DNA from: JAUUZQ01 sp964538375
GTDB taxonomy: Bacteria > Bacteroidota > Bacteroidia > Bacteroidales > GCA-2748055
NCBI GenBank assembly: GCA_964538375.1
Contig: CAZIFQ010000036.1
Coordinates: 1 to 33,494, forward strand
Direction of reading: 5' to 3'
Length of the DNA stretch: 33,494 nt
In this document: piece by piece, positions 1 to 8,120 of the stretch
Numbering within the stretch: position 1 is the stretch's first letter
Layout of the letters: every line of letters begins with the position of its first letter
Translations under genes and position numbers: made by a program
Notes under the pieces: model-generated
Told to the model about the DNA's origin: nothing
Databases searched by the model: none
Seen by the model: only the letters and a program-made list of their open reading frames with translations

Positions 1-12
1 AACATCTTTAGA

Positions 13-213
13 ATGCCAGCATATATATGTCCATATATTAAAGAATGCCCTATCTATAAAGAAGAGGTACCAACTAGTGGTGCTCCACTAACAATCTATA
101 AAAACGTATTTTGCCACAGAGGTCTTAAAGGTTGGAGTAATTGCGAACAATATTTAAATTATAAAGCAAATACACTTTCAAAAAAACACAAGTTTTATGT
201 TAAAAGAAGATAA
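13..213 (+). CDS. small cysteine-containing protein of unknown function
   Basis: A 66-residue protein that I do not recognise. It has four cysteines in the order C-x5-C (residues 6 and 12), C34 and C44, the last within a G-W-x-N-C-E-Q-Y stretch. Two closely spaced pairs of this kind could bind a metal, but no known zinc-finger spacing is obvious. The C-terminus is basic (K/R-rich). Its last 17 bases overlap the start of the next gene, which suggests translational coupling, and it opens a same-strand run of four genes ending with a transporter. Only twelve bases lie upstream within the window, so a longer N-terminus cannot be excluded. Function unknown. Confidence 0.5.
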   Translation: MPAYICPYIKECPIYKEEVPTSGAPLTIYKNVFCHRGLKGWSNCEQYLNYKANTLSKKHKFYVKRR

Positions 214-421
214 GAACATAGACAAAATTAATATTTCACAAGAAGAGAAACATGTTCTTAATTTATTAGAAGAAAAAGGTAAATGTTTGTATGGGAATAT
301 ATTTAAGGAATTAAATATAGCGCATACAAAAGGTGCCGAGATTATGCTATCGCTAACGAATAAGGGGTATGTCAAAAACGTTGGACGCTCATCATACTAC
401 GAGCTTGCTGTCAACTTATAG
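197..421 (+). CDS. small winged-helix-like protein
   Basis: A 74-residue protein. Residues about 13-70 read as a short winged helix: a first helix (EEKHVLNLLEEKGKCL), a second (GNIFKELNIAH), a recognition-type helix (KGAEIMLSLTNKGYV) and a closing strand pair (VKNVGRSSYYEL). This resembles MarR/DprA-type winged helices but is too short for a firm family name. It overlaps the upstream cysteine protein by 17 bases and precedes the MarC-family gene by 18 bases, so it probably belongs to the same transcript. It could be a small DNA-binding protein or only a structural winged helix. No ligand domain is present. Confidence 0.5.
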   Translation: MLKEDKNIDKINISQEEKHVLNLLEEKGKCLYGNIFKELNIAHTKGAEIMLSLTNKGYVKNVGRSSYYELAVNL

Positions 422-439
422 AAAATGGCTTAATACTTT

Positions 440-1054
440 ATGAAAGACATCATACGTTCTATAATTCTGCTCTTGGTTTTACTTAACCCCTTTTTAATTA
501 TTGTTTACCTGATCGATATTGTAAAGAAGAAAAATACCAAAGAGTTTTCGAGGATATTAATAAGAGCTGGTATTATTAGCTTTGTTGTTTTTACATTATT
601 TGCCCTACTAGGAGATGCTATTTTTAACCGTGTATTTAATGCGAGTTTTGCTTCCTTTCAAATATTTGGAGGTATTGTGTTTCTGTTAACTGGGCTTCAA
701 TTTGTTTTTAAAGGGAGCGCTTCTATTGAATCGCTAAGGGGAGAATCAAAACATATTGCCGGAGCTATTGCTATGCCGATTTTTATTGGACCAGGAACAA
801 TAAGCTATAGTGTGATAATTGGAGAACGTTTAAGCAAAACGAATGCAACAATGGCCATTGCATTAACGGTAATAATATGCATTTCAATTATTATGCTTTT
901 AAAGAAATTGCATGATAAGATACACGCAAAAAAAGAAGAGTTAATAGAGCAATATATTGATATCTCAGGTAGGGTAATCGCTTTACTACTGGGTACGGTA
1001 TCTATAGAATTAATAATGTCAGGAGTCATCTTCTGGGTAAATCACAAATTTTAA
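440..1054 (+). CDS. MarC-family integral membrane protein
   Basis: A 204-residue multi-pass membrane protein of the MarC (UPF0056) family. Family features that can be read are the N-terminal LLVLLNPFLIIVYLIDI segment, a GGIVFLLTGLQFV helix at about residues 77-90, and the conserved AMPIFIGPGTIS motif at about 110-121; about six hydrophobic segments are present and the length is usual for the family. The molecular function of MarC proteins is not established; the early link to multiple antibiotic resistance in E. coli was later withdrawn. The gene lies 18 bases after a small winged-helix gene and only four bases before the symporter gene, so all four genes here are probably one operon. Confidence 0.85.
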   Translation: MKDIIRSIILLLVLLNPFLIIVYLIDIVKKKNTKEFSRILIRAGIISFVVFTLFALLGDAIFNRVFNASFASFQIFGGIVFLLTGLQFVFKGSASIESLRGESKHIAGAIAMPIFIGPGTISYSVIIGERLSKTNATMAIALTVIICISIIMLLKKLHDKIHAKKEELIEQYIDISGRVIALLLGTVSIELIMSGVIFWVNHKF

Positions 1055-1058
1055 TTGA

Positions 1059-2462
1059 GTGCACTACATTGATATAAGCATTTTTGCTTTATACCTGATA
1101 GCTATGTTGGGTGTAGGGTTCTATTTTATGGGTAAAAACAATAGTACCGATGATTATTATGTAGGAGGACGAAAGTTAAATAGCTTACATATTGGACTAT
1201 CTGTTGTTGCAACAGATGTGGGAGGTGGTTTTTCAATTGGTTTGGGCGGTTTAGGATTTGCTATTGGATTGTCAGGTAGTTGGTTGCTTTTTACGGGACT
1301 ACTTGGGGCTTGGTTAAGTGGAGTTCTTCTTATACCCCGTGTCTCAGATTTGGCTCGCAGAAAAGGCTTTCTTTCTTTCCCTCAGTTTTTAGGATATATT
1401 TTTGATAAAAGAGTTGCGCTAGTCGCCGGCATTATTTCGGCAATAGGATACATAGGTTTTACTAGTTCTCAATTTCTTGCAGGAGCTAAACTAGCATCCT
1501 CTACTTTTTCATCATTAACTTTAACTCAAGCATTATTGGTGATGGGTATTGTTGCTGTGGTTTACACCGTTATTGGTGGTTTGAAAGCAGTGATATATAC
1601 AGATACTGTTCAGTGGATTGTATTAATGGCAGGGTTAATATTTGTTGCAATACCATTTGCATATTTCAAACTTGGAGGAATTGAGGTGATAAAATCTACA
1701 CTCGACCCTTCATTTTTAAGTTTAACTTCAATTTCATGGCAACAAATCGTAAATTGGATGGTTACAATTATTCCTATTTGGTTTATTGGAATGACTTTGT
1801 ATCAGCGCATATACGCCGCAAAAGATACTAGAACAGCTCAAAAAGGTTGGTTTATTGCCGGGCTTTTTGAATACCCCGTTATGGCATTTGTTGGAGTTCT
1901 ATTAGGTATGTTTTCTCGTGTTGCTCTAGAACTAGGAATATTGGAAGGGTATACAATTTCAAACCTTGATGCAGAAATGGGATTGCCTGTTTTATTAAAA
2001 ACAATTTTACCAGTAGGTTTTTTGGGAATAGTTTTATCTGCCTACTTTTCTGCAATAATGTCAACCGCCGACAGTTGCCTTATGGCTGCATCAGGAAATA
2101 TTCTTACTGATATAATTGGAAAACATAATTCTAAAAAAGGCTTGCGCTACTCTCAAATACTGACTTTTATTATTGGTTTATTGGCATTGCTTTTAGCCTT
2201 AAAAATGACAAGTGTTTTAGAGTTAATGCTTCATTCTTATTCATTTATGGTTTCTGGAATGTTCTTTCCTGTAGTTATTGCTCTATTTTCGAAGACTCCC
2301 AATCCACTAGGAGCTTTAGTAGCTATGCTTACAGGAGGTTCAATAACACTTGGTTTAATTATTTCTGGTATTGCTCTACCTTTAGGTTTAGATGCGAATA
2401 TTTTTGGAATACTCTTTTCGGTAATTTCATATTACATCGTTGTTTTTTTAAGTAATAAGTAA
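1059..2462 (+). CDS. sodium:solute symporter family protein
   Basis: A 467-residue transporter of the sodium/solute symporter family (SSS). The N-terminal STDDYYVGGRKLN signature (residues about 29-41) follows the first membrane helix. A glycine-rich second segment with TDVGGGFSIGLGGLG and a STADSCLMAASGNILTDI motif at about residues 333-350, both typical of the LeuT-fold SSS core, are also seen. About 13 hydrophobic segments are present. It likely moves a small organic solute into the cell with Na+; the substrate cannot be read from sequence. The start is GTG, four bases after the MarC-family stop codon, which is the only in-frame start that precedes the first helix. It ends six bases before a convergent gene. 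Confidence 0.9.
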   Translation: MHYIDISIFALYLIAMLGVGFYFMGKNNSTDDYYVGGRKLNSLHIGLSVVATDVGGGFSIGLGGLGFAIGLSGSWLLFTGLLGAWLSGVLLIPRVSDLARRKGFLSFPQFLGYIFDKRVALVAGIISAIGYIGFTSSQFLAGAKLASSTFSSLTLTQALLVMGIVAVVYTVIGGLKAVIYTDTVQWIVLMAGLIFVAIPFAYFKLGGIEVIKSTLDPSFLSLTSISWQQIVNWMVTIIPIWFIGMTLYQRIYAAKDTRTAQKGWFIAGLFEYPVMAFVGVLLGMFSRVALELGILEGYTISNLDAEMGLPVLLKTILPVGFLGIVLSAYFSAIMSTADSCLMAASGNILTDIIGKHNSKKGLRYSQILTFIIGLLALLLALKMTSVLELMLHSYSFMVSGMFFPVVIALFSKTPNPLGALVAMLTGGSITLGLIISGIALPLGLDANIFGILFSVISYYIVVFLSNK

Positions 2463-2468
2463 GGCTAA

Positions 2469-2981
2469 TTATTCCTTATCAAAACTATCAACAACAATAG
2501 CGCCCATTGATGCAGGGAAAGAAATAATAATTACTCTTTTAACAGCAATTAGTGTTTCAGATAAAATGGGAAATTTATTTAAGGCATATAATACAATTAT
2601 CACTACACACAAGGTTACACCATAATCAAAAAATACTCGAAGAATATAAGTTGGTATTCGGTTCTTAACTTTACCATCATATATTCCTCTAAAGGCGTAA
2701 ATGCTTATAAATGCTAAACTCAGAAAAACAATTACGAACAAATTAATAAAAGGAAGCGTCCGGCTTAAATTCCATGCTTCTTCAGTAAATGCTATTGGAA
2801 CTGAAAGTACTGATGCCCCAATTATTAGCTGACTTAAATCCTCAAAGTCAAATTTGCTAAAAGAACTTCCCATATGTATATAAGTTTCTTTAAGCAACAA
2901 AATTACACTTATTTTCTTTGATGGTAGTATTTTATAAAATAATCTACGTGCTTTTAATTTCCATTGCTCCAAGTATATCAT
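2469..2981 (-). CDS. DUF2391-like integral membrane protein
   Basis: A 170-residue protein with about four to five hydrophobic segments. The first conserved block, LIIGASVLSVPIAFTEEAWNLS, with its acidic T-E-E-A-W motif inside a membrane segment and a following F-R-G-I-Y turn, resembles the DUF2391/TIGR02587 family of putative integral membrane proteins; this assignment is from memory of the pattern and is moderate. I place the start at the ATG ending at base 2981 because a strong GGGAGGGG ribosome-binding site sits just upstream; a start 13 codons earlier has no such site. Function unknown. It is convergent with the symporter gene with only six bases between the stop codons, so the two transcripts must share or overlap their ends. 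Confidence 0.65.
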   Translation of the reverse strand: MIYLEQWKLKARRLFYKILPSKKISVILLLKETYIHMGSSFSKFDFEDLSQLIIGASVLSVPIAFTEEAWNLSRTLPFINLFVIVFLSLAFISIYAFRGIYDGKVKNRIPTYILRVFFDYGVTLCVVIIVLYALNKFPILSETLIAVKRVIIISFPASMGAIVVDSFDKE

Positions 2982-3042
2982 GATCCCCTCCCTAACGATT
3001 AGCTGAGGCATTCCTTCCACTCTGGATAAATAAGAATGTGGA

Positions 3043-3050
3043 CAAATATA
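3043..3050 (-). promoter_or_regulatory. candidate -7 box upstream of the DUF2391-like gene
   Basis: On the minus strand these bases read TATATTTG, a perfect match to the Bacteroidota -7 consensus TAnnTTTG, about 60 bases before the chosen start at 2981. No good -33 TTG is present at the expected distance, so the promoter is plausible but not proven. Confidence 0.35.
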
Positions 3051-3100
3051 TATTCAGACACCCTGACCCTCTTCCATAATTATTAACTAAACCTAATATT

Positions 3101-3304
3101 ATGGATGACAAAATTGCCGAAGTTGGACTGATTTACAGAACCAAAGTCAAAGCCTGTGACCGGGCCCAGATCTCTAATAGTTCAGACGCTTTTCAAGCCC
3201 TTTTTAGCTCATGGGATGAGGAAATCATTGAGCACGTCGAAGAGTTTAAAATACTTCTCCTAAACAGAGCTCATTGGCAGGGTTATAGGGTCCATAGATT
3301 TTGA
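3101..3304 (+). pseudogene. truncated RadC-like (JAB/MPN domain) gene
   Basis: The 67-residue frame carries the N-terminal half of a short RadC-type JAB-domain protein: the EVGLIYR strand, the RAQISNSSDAFQAL segment and the EEFKILLLNRA strand-turn are all family hallmarks. Homology stops after L-L-L-N-R-A at about base 3272. The missing half should carry the JAMM metal site (H-x-H-P-S-G-x-n-D), so the product could not be an active metalloprotease-like protein. The frame then runs into sequence that reads, in another frame, as helicase, and hits a TGA at 3302. RadC-type genes are common on Bacteroidota genomic islands. It is a relic of a deletion or rearrangement. Confidence 0.8.
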
Positions 3305-3796
3305 GTCATGGCCAGATTTTTCTTCGGTTTTAGCTATCACTTTTATGCATGGTTCAACAAAAACATTCTTGCTAAATGTGATGGATGGGATTCTCTTGAT
3401 GTCGTAACTCTCGAAGCAATAGACAATTGGACTTTTGATATACATTCAGGTTTTGAGATGGGTGTCAAGAGGGCAAAAAGGTTAATGAAGCTGCGAAATA
3501 CCAAACAACTGTCAAAAGTTGAATTTTCAAGTTTACTTTCATCAGGGCTTCATTTTGTAAATACCTTCAGTACTAAAGGACGAAATAGTAGAGTATTCCT
3601 CACTGTACATGGTGCCAAAAATAGAGAATTTGATGATGTTTTTGTTTTATGGCCGCAGTACACTTTACCTGACCAGGACTTGTACTTAAGAAAGCTTATG
3701 TATAACGCGGTTACCAGAACGAGAAGAAAAGTAGTTGTAATTGCTCAGGGACAGGAAGAGAGACTTTCTGAGTGTCCATTGAACTTAATTGTATAG
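3283..3796 (+). pseudogene. C-terminal relic of a superfamily 1 (UvrD-like) helicase
   Basis: The frame 3308-3796 encodes a UvrD_C_2-type helicase end: NTFSTKGRNSRVFLTVHGAKNREFDDVF followed by LYLRKLMYNAVTRTRRKVVVIAQG. These match the late helicase motifs, HGAK-REFD (motif V region) and Y-N-A-x-T-R (motif VI). All Walker A/B and early motifs are missing. Upstream, bases 3283-3400 look more protein-like in a different frame (GSIDFESWPDF and FMHGSTKTFL), and the 3308 frame becomes helicase-like again only after about 3395. I infer one frameshift near 3395. The gene end is therefore a 5'-truncated and probably frameshifted relic, fused to the RadC fragment. It cannot hydrolyse ATP. Bases 3797-4042 hold nothing I can identify. 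Confidence 0.75.
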
Positions 3797-4042
3797 TAAA
3801 AATAAATGAAGCACGATGCCCCAACAATGTGTCATGCACAATAATAAGTGCCATACACAGATACTTAAGACAAAACATTTTTAATACAAAAATTGTATCT
3901 TATTTGTTTCTAATAATGAGTAATCAACTGATTTACTGGATATATTCAATTTCTGTATCGGCAAATAAGCATTACAGACAACTAATTTAAAGGCATAAAA
4001 GATTAGATCAAGATTGAGGAAATGAGTTCACTGCTCTAAACC

Positions 4043-6319
4043 TTAACGACCCTTACGCTTCGATCGTTGTTTTGGGGATTTCTTGCGTCTGAATCGTTTT
4101 TTGAAGAATTCCTTTTCCCAGAATCGTTCTTTAAGGTCTTCCTTATAGTCCTCACAGTCTAACTCCCATTTCACTTCTTCAGGAATTTGGAAGGAGAGAT
4201 TTTTCGAATATTTATACAGGGGATTCCGATAAATTTTCTGCATATACCTCGCCCAAATGGGTAAAGCTGAAGCGGCACCTTGTCCATATCCACCATATCT
4301 GAATCGTACATTTGGATGATCGCCTCCAACCCATACACCCGTAATTAATACCGGTGTATATCCAATAAACCAACCATCTGTGTTGTTTTGAGTCGTTCCT
4401 GTTTTTCCGGCAATCTCGTTATCAAATCCATAAATTGAGCGCAAAGATGAAGCGGTTCCATTATCCACCACACCTTTCATCATTTCTATCATAAGATGTG
4501 CATGATGAGGATCAAGAACCGGTTCAGAAATAACAGATTTACCCTCATACAATACATTTCCATGCTTGTCTTCAATTCGCTTAAGATAAATGGGTTCAAC
4601 CACTTTACCCTCATTAAGAAAAATACTATAGGCCTGGACCATTTCTTTCAGGGAAACATCTCCCGTTCCAAGAGCAAGGGAAAGAACTTCAGGCAGCTCT
4701 CCTTTAATCCCCAATAGCTTTGAAAAATCAATAACTTCTTTAATTCCGGTCTCTTCCAATAATTTAACACTTATGGTATTTACAGAATGTGTTAAGGCCC
4801 CCTTCATAGAGTAATATCCACCATAGCCTCCATGTGAGTTTTTTGGCGTCCAATCATTGTATTCTTCATATGTCACTGAATCATTAGCAATATATGAACA
4901 GGGATCATGTCCGTTCTTAAGAGCCGCTGAATAGACGATTGGTTTAAAGGTAGAGCCGGCTTGTCTCCTGGATGTTACATGATCATATTTAAAATATTTT
5001 GAATTGATCCCTCCTACCCATGCTCTTACATAACCAGTTTTAGCCTCCATTGACAATAATCCTGCATGCAAAAACCTCAGGTAATAGGCTACGGAATCAT
5101 AGGCTGACATCTCTACTTCTTTCATTCCTTGCCAGGTAAATATTTCCATCTTTCCGGGGACTTTCAACTCAGCTATAATTTCATCTTTTGACAATCCACT
5201 ATTTTTCAAACTTTGGTAATGCTGTGTTTTTTCGAGTTGATTAATGATGTATGAATTCTTTTTACCTAATGGATGTTTATTTTTCCATTGCTGATCGAAA
5301 ACGCCTTGAAGATGAACCATTTGTAATTTCATGGCTTGTTCTGCATACTTCTGCAAATCAGCATTTATAGTCGTATATATTTTTAATCCGTCAGTATAGA
5401 TATTGTACTGTTCACCGTCCGGCTTAGGATTATTTTTCACCCAATCGTGCAAATACATTCGCAGGTTCTCCCTGAAATATGGAGCCAATCCTTCATTATG
5501 TGAAAGCTTAACATAGTCAAGTTTTATGGGAAGTGCGCATAAGGAATCCGAGGTAGAGTTATTCAGATAATTATACTTAAGCATCTGAGATAAAACAATA
5601 TTTCTTCTTGAGAGTGAGTAAGCTGGATTCTGCCTGGGATTATAAGAGTGGGTTCCCTTTAACATCCCGACCAGCAAGGCCGATTCTTCAATTTTTAAAT
5701 TCCTGGGCAGTTTATTAAAAAACCTGCGAGCAGCGGTTTCAATACCATAGGTATTTTCTCCAAATGAAACAGTATTCAGATATAGTTCCAGAATCTCTTT
5801 TTTTGAATAGGCTTTGTGAAGTCGTACGCCAAGGATCATTTCCCGGAATTTATTTACAGGCATAGAAAGCACAGAAAACCGTTTTCGAGGGAATAAATTT
5901 TTAGCCAGTTGCTGATGAATGGTACTTCCTCCGCCAGAACTCTTGTTCTGAAAAAGGATGGTTTTGAAAATAACTCTTAAGGTACTCCTGCTATCAATTC
6001 CATTATGTTCATAATACCTCACATCTTCAGTAGCAATCAAAGCGTCAATTAAATGCTGAGGCAGATCATCATAAAGCACATTGGTTCGATCTTGCAGATA
6101 GTATTTCCCCAGTAAAACCTTGTCGTGAGAATATATCTCAGAAGAAAGATAATTCTGGATGTTTTGGATTTCTTTAACTGTATCAAGATGTCCAAAGACA
6201 CCTATATATACCATAAAAAATAGAGTAGCCATTAGTAAGAAAACAGCAGTGAGTCCCTTTATTGAAAACCTGAGGATCTTCTTACTATAAATTTTAAAGG
6301 AATTCTGGATTTTTACCAC
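4043..6319 (-). CDS. class A penicillin-binding protein (PBP1A type)
   Basis: A 758-residue bifunctional peptidoglycan synthase. An N-terminal membrane anchor lies at residues about 22-42. The GT51 glycosyltransferase domain follows, with ATEDVRYYEHNGID (catalytic Glu98), GGGSTIHQQLAKNLF (129-143) and KEILELYLNTVSFG (174-187). The transpeptidase domain has all three active-site motifs: S456-T-F-K, S512-V-N and K639-T-G. It polymerises lipid II glycan strands and cross-links stem peptides on the outer face of the inner membrane. The C-terminal 25 residues are strongly basic (KKRFRRKKSPKQRSKRKGR), which is unusual but seen in some family members. The start is GTG. The gene lies 24 bases after the SH3 lipoprotein gene, so the two are probably cotranscribed. 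Confidence 0.95.
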   Translation of the reverse strand: MVKIQNSFKIYSKKILRFSIKGLTAVFLLMATLFFMVYIGVFGHLDTVKEIQNIQNYLSSEIYSHDKVLLGKYYLQDRTNVLYDDLPQHLIDALIATEDVRYYEHNGIDSRSTLRVIFKTILFQNKSSGGGSTIHQQLAKNLFPRKRFSVLSMPVNKFREMILGVRLHKAYSKKEILELYLNTVSFGENTYGIETAARRFFNKLPRNLKIEESALLVGMLKGTHSYNPRQNPAYSLSRRNIVLSQMLKYNYLNNSTSDSLCALPIKLDYVKLSHNEGLAPYFRENLRMYLHDWVKNNPKPDGEQYNIYTDGLKIYTTINADLQKYAEQAMKLQMVHLQGVFDQQWKNKHPLGKKNSYIINQLEKTQHYQSLKNSGLSKDEIIAELKVPGKMEIFTWQGMKEVEMSAYDSVAYYLRFLHAGLLSMEAKTGYVRAWVGGINSKYFKYDHVTSRRQAGSTFKPIVYSAALKNGHDPCSYIANDSVTYEEYNDWTPKNSHGGYGGYYSMKGALTHSVNTISVKLLEETGIKEVIDFSKLLGIKGELPEVLSLALGTGDVSLKEMVQAYSIFLNEGKVVEPIYLKRIEDKHGNVLYEGKSVISEPVLDPHHAHLMIEMMKGVVDNGTASSLRSIYGFDNEIAGKTGTTQNNTDGWFIGYTPVLITGVWVGGDHPNVRFRYGGYGQGAASALPIWARYMQKIYRNPLYKYSKNLSFQIPEEVKWELDCEDYKEDLKERFWEKEFFKKRFRRKKSPKQRSKRKGR

Positions 6320-6343
6320 ACCTGCTTCTTTTTCACAGCTTGA

Positions 6344-7075
6344 TTAGTCTCTCTCTCTTCGCCTCATATCTTCCCAATCTCTGTCTCGCTGACTGTCTCT
6401 GAGCATTTCCTTTTCCCTGTCCAGACTGTCTCTCATTACCTGTACGAAGATTGATTCAGGATAAGGATTATTTTCAAGCAGTTCTTCAATGTTTTCTATT
6501 TTCTGCTCTGTGTCTTGCTCCTCCAATTTGCGCTTAGCCAGCAATGCAAAGGCTAAATCAACGTCATTGTGAGTTATATACTCTTTTTTTATCCAACCCA
6601 CTTTTTCCTTTTTTTCACTCACTACCTTTATCCAATTGTCCCATTCCTCGATTACAGCTACAATTTCCATAGTGTTAATTCGCTTATCAGTAATTGTAAG
6701 CAGATCGGGTCGCATATATAAGGGGACTTCCCTGGTGATGACGGCAGGAACAGCTTTTAACTCACTTGCAAAGCCATACACCCATACAATGGAAGAATCC
6801 GATAATCGGGCCTTTAGAAATTTGGTATTATTATAAGAAGAATCAATAGCAGACGAATCCAGGTATAAAAAACTCTCTCCCAGGCTTAATAAGGTAGTTG
6901 AGGCTGATTTTCTCCTGGGTTCGCTTCGGGTCGAAATTCTATCCCATACACTTACACCAACTATTTGATGCTTAGTTGATATAGCATCATCTGTTTTTTC
7001 CTCTGTGCCATCATTACAGGCTATTAAATTCAGTAAGAAAATTATACCCAGATAAAATGTGAGTATTCTACGCAT
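6344..7075 (-). CDS. SH3-domain lipoprotein upstream of PBP1A
   Basis: A 243-residue predicted lipoprotein: the signal peptide ends in the lipobox L-I-A-C with Cys20. Residues about 40-170 contain two stretches that read as bacterial SH3 folds (VSVWDRISTRSEPRRKSAST, and the second around WDNWIKVVSEKKEKVGWIKKEYI, which ends with the usual G-W-I/V-x-x-Y signature). The C-terminal third is highly charged and probably helical (Q-K-I-E-N-I-E-E and an R/D/E-rich tail, DRDWEDMRRRERD). Bacterial SH3 domains often bind the cell wall, so a role in placing or controlling the synthase encoded 24 bases downstream is a reasonable inference. The exact function is unknown. Confidence 0.75.
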   Translation of the reverse strand: MRRILTFYLGIIFLLNLIACNDGTEEKTDDAISTKHQIVGVSVWDRISTRSEPRRKSASTTLLSLGESFLYLDSSAIDSSYNNTKFLKARLSDSSIVWVYGFASELKAVPAVITREVPLYMRPDLLTITDKRINTMEIVAVIEEWDNWIKVVSEKKEKVGWIKKEYITHNDVDLAFALLAKRKLEEQDTEQKIENIEELLENNPYPESIFVQVMRDSLDREKEMLRDSQRDRDWEDMRRRERD

Positions 7076-7177
7076 TCTATAATAAATAAAAACATTGTTA
7101 TTTTGCCCTTGTAAAAGAAAACAAAAAATCCGAAGATTAACAATGTTATCAACTAGAAATTAATGTAAGCCGAACTT

Positions 7178-7206
7178 ATCCCGATGAGCTTCAGCGATGT
7201 CGGGAT
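7178..7206. repeat. intergenic inverted repeat
   Basis: ATCCCGA at 7178-7184 pairs with TCGGGAT at 7200-7206 across a 15-base loop that itself holds GCT/AGC. It lies 22 bases past the stop of the Cro/C1-type gene on the minus strand. There is no run of T after the stem, so a terminator role is uncertain; it resembles the short intergenic palindromes common in Bacteroidota. Confidence 0.45.
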
Positions 7207-7227
7207 CTGTAACCACTACCTCCCCTC

Positions 7228-7590
7228 CTACTCCTCTTCACTCTTTTTAAGCGTCTCATTTAATACATCTTCCACCTTTCCCAGGTCCTCTAAGGAAAGG
7301 CTGTTCATGGCCCTGGTAAGGTCAAAAACCTTATCCGATTTCCGAATTTTATGCAACTCATGATCCTCGGCAACCTGGATGTCATCATCGGGAACCCACT
7401 CATACAGATCATTGGGTGTACAGTTAAGGAGCAGACAAAGTTTTTCAAGTTCTTTCAGCTCAAGACGCCTGACTCTGTTGTTTTTTACCTTAGAGGCAAA
7501 ATTACCAGAAAACCCTACGCTGGTAAGATAAGTGAAGGGCTTGTTGATACCCTTTATCTTAAAAATGCGTTTGAAATTTATAATAATCAT
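7228..7590 (-). CDS. Cro/C1-type (XRE) helix-turn-helix regulator
   Basis: A 120-residue DNA-binding protein. Residues about 14-67 form a Cro/C1-type helix-turn-helix of the HTH_26 style: GINKPFTYLTSVGFSGNFASKV, then RRLELKELEKLCLLLNCTPNDLYEW, whose L-E-K-L-C-x-x-L-N-C-T-P-N-D-L end is a hallmark of that group. The C-terminal half is a charged, probably helical extension (SLSLEDLGKVEDVLNETLKK) that may mediate dimerisation. It has no toxin partner next to it. A good promoter lies just upstream and touches a 21-bp tandem array, which makes that array a candidate binding region; this is inference only. The first Met is used; the leading M-I-I-I-N-F is somewhat unusual, but no better start is seen. 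Confidence 0.85.
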   Translation of the reverse strand: MIIINFKRIFKIKGINKPFTYLTSVGFSGNFASKVKNNRVRRLELKELEKLCLLLNCTPNDLYEWVPDDDIQVAEDHELHKIRKSDKVFDLTRAMNSLSLEDLGKVEDVLNETLKKSEEE

Positions 7591-7613
7591 AAGTAGGATG
7601 ACTTAGTTTCAAT

Positions 7614-7645
7614 CAAATATAATCAATTCCCAACTTGAATCAAAA
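7614..7645 (-). promoter_or_regulatory. Bacteroidota-type promoter of the XRE gene
   Basis: On the minus strand TTTTG (7641-7645) is followed after 19 bases by TATATTTG (7614-7621), matching the -33 TTG and -7 TAnnTTTG consensus with good spacing. Transcription would start near 7607, about 17 bases before the ATG at 7590. The -33 element overlaps the first, degenerate unit of the tandem array. Confidence 0.65.
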
Positions 7646-8000
7646 TTAGTTCTTCTCTCTACCTAATTACCACCTCTCTCTACCTAATTATCACCTCTCA
7701 CTATCAAATTACCACATCTCCCTACCGAATTATCACCTCTCACTATCGAATTATCACCTCTCTCTACCGAATTATTACTTCTCACTATCGAATTACTACC
7801 TCTCGCTATCGTATTACTACCTCTCACTACCGAATTACTACCTCTCACTATCGAATTACCACCTCTCTCTACCGAATTGCCACCTCTCACTATCGTATTA
7901 TCACATCTCTCTACCGAATCACTACCTCTCACTACCGAATTGCTATCTCTCACTACCGAATTGCTATCTCTCACTACCAAATTACACCATCTCATTATAT
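7644..8000. repeat. tandem array of seventeen 21-bp units
   Basis: Each unit starts with AATT (or a close variant) at exactly 21-base steps: 7644, 7665, 7686, 7707 and so on to 7980. The plus-strand pattern is AATTAYYACCTCTC followed by TCTACCG or ACTATCG. The first (7644) and last (7980) units are degenerate. No insertion or deletion breaks the 21-base register over 357 bases. The units are contiguous with no spacers, so this is not a CRISPR array. Read on the minus strand in one frame it gives a seven-residue repeat (N-S-V-V-R-G-S type); the other two minus-strand frames contain TAG stops in most units. Confidence 0.95.
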
Positions 8001-8047
8001 CACTTCTCCACCCCTTAATGGCCTTACATTGCCATCTTTTCACCTTA

Positions 8048-8120
8048 CATTTCCTCCTTTTTGGATCGGACTTTGGCCTCACCGAGCTCCGGTTCGCTCC
8101 GGTTCTTTTTCCTTTTTCCT
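8048..8120 (-). repeat. dispersed intergenic repeat, copy A
   Basis: On the minus strand this reads AAAAAG, GAACCGGAGCGAACCGGAGC, then TCGGTGAGGC and CCGATCCAAAAAGG. A related copy lies at 27407-27490 on the plus strand, sharing GAACCG, TCGGTGAGGC and CCGATCCAAAAAG in the same order. It contains a near-palindrome, ACCGAGCTCCGGT. The rest of the gap, 8001-8047 and 8121-8287, holds nothing I can name. Confidence 0.7.

Noticed and set aside
3772..3990. 72-codon frame after the helicase relic
   Set aside because: It begins inside the helicase end in another frame and has no recognisable pattern.
7644..8000. CRISPR array
   Set aside because: Units are contiguous with no spacers and are only 21 bases; no cas genes are near.
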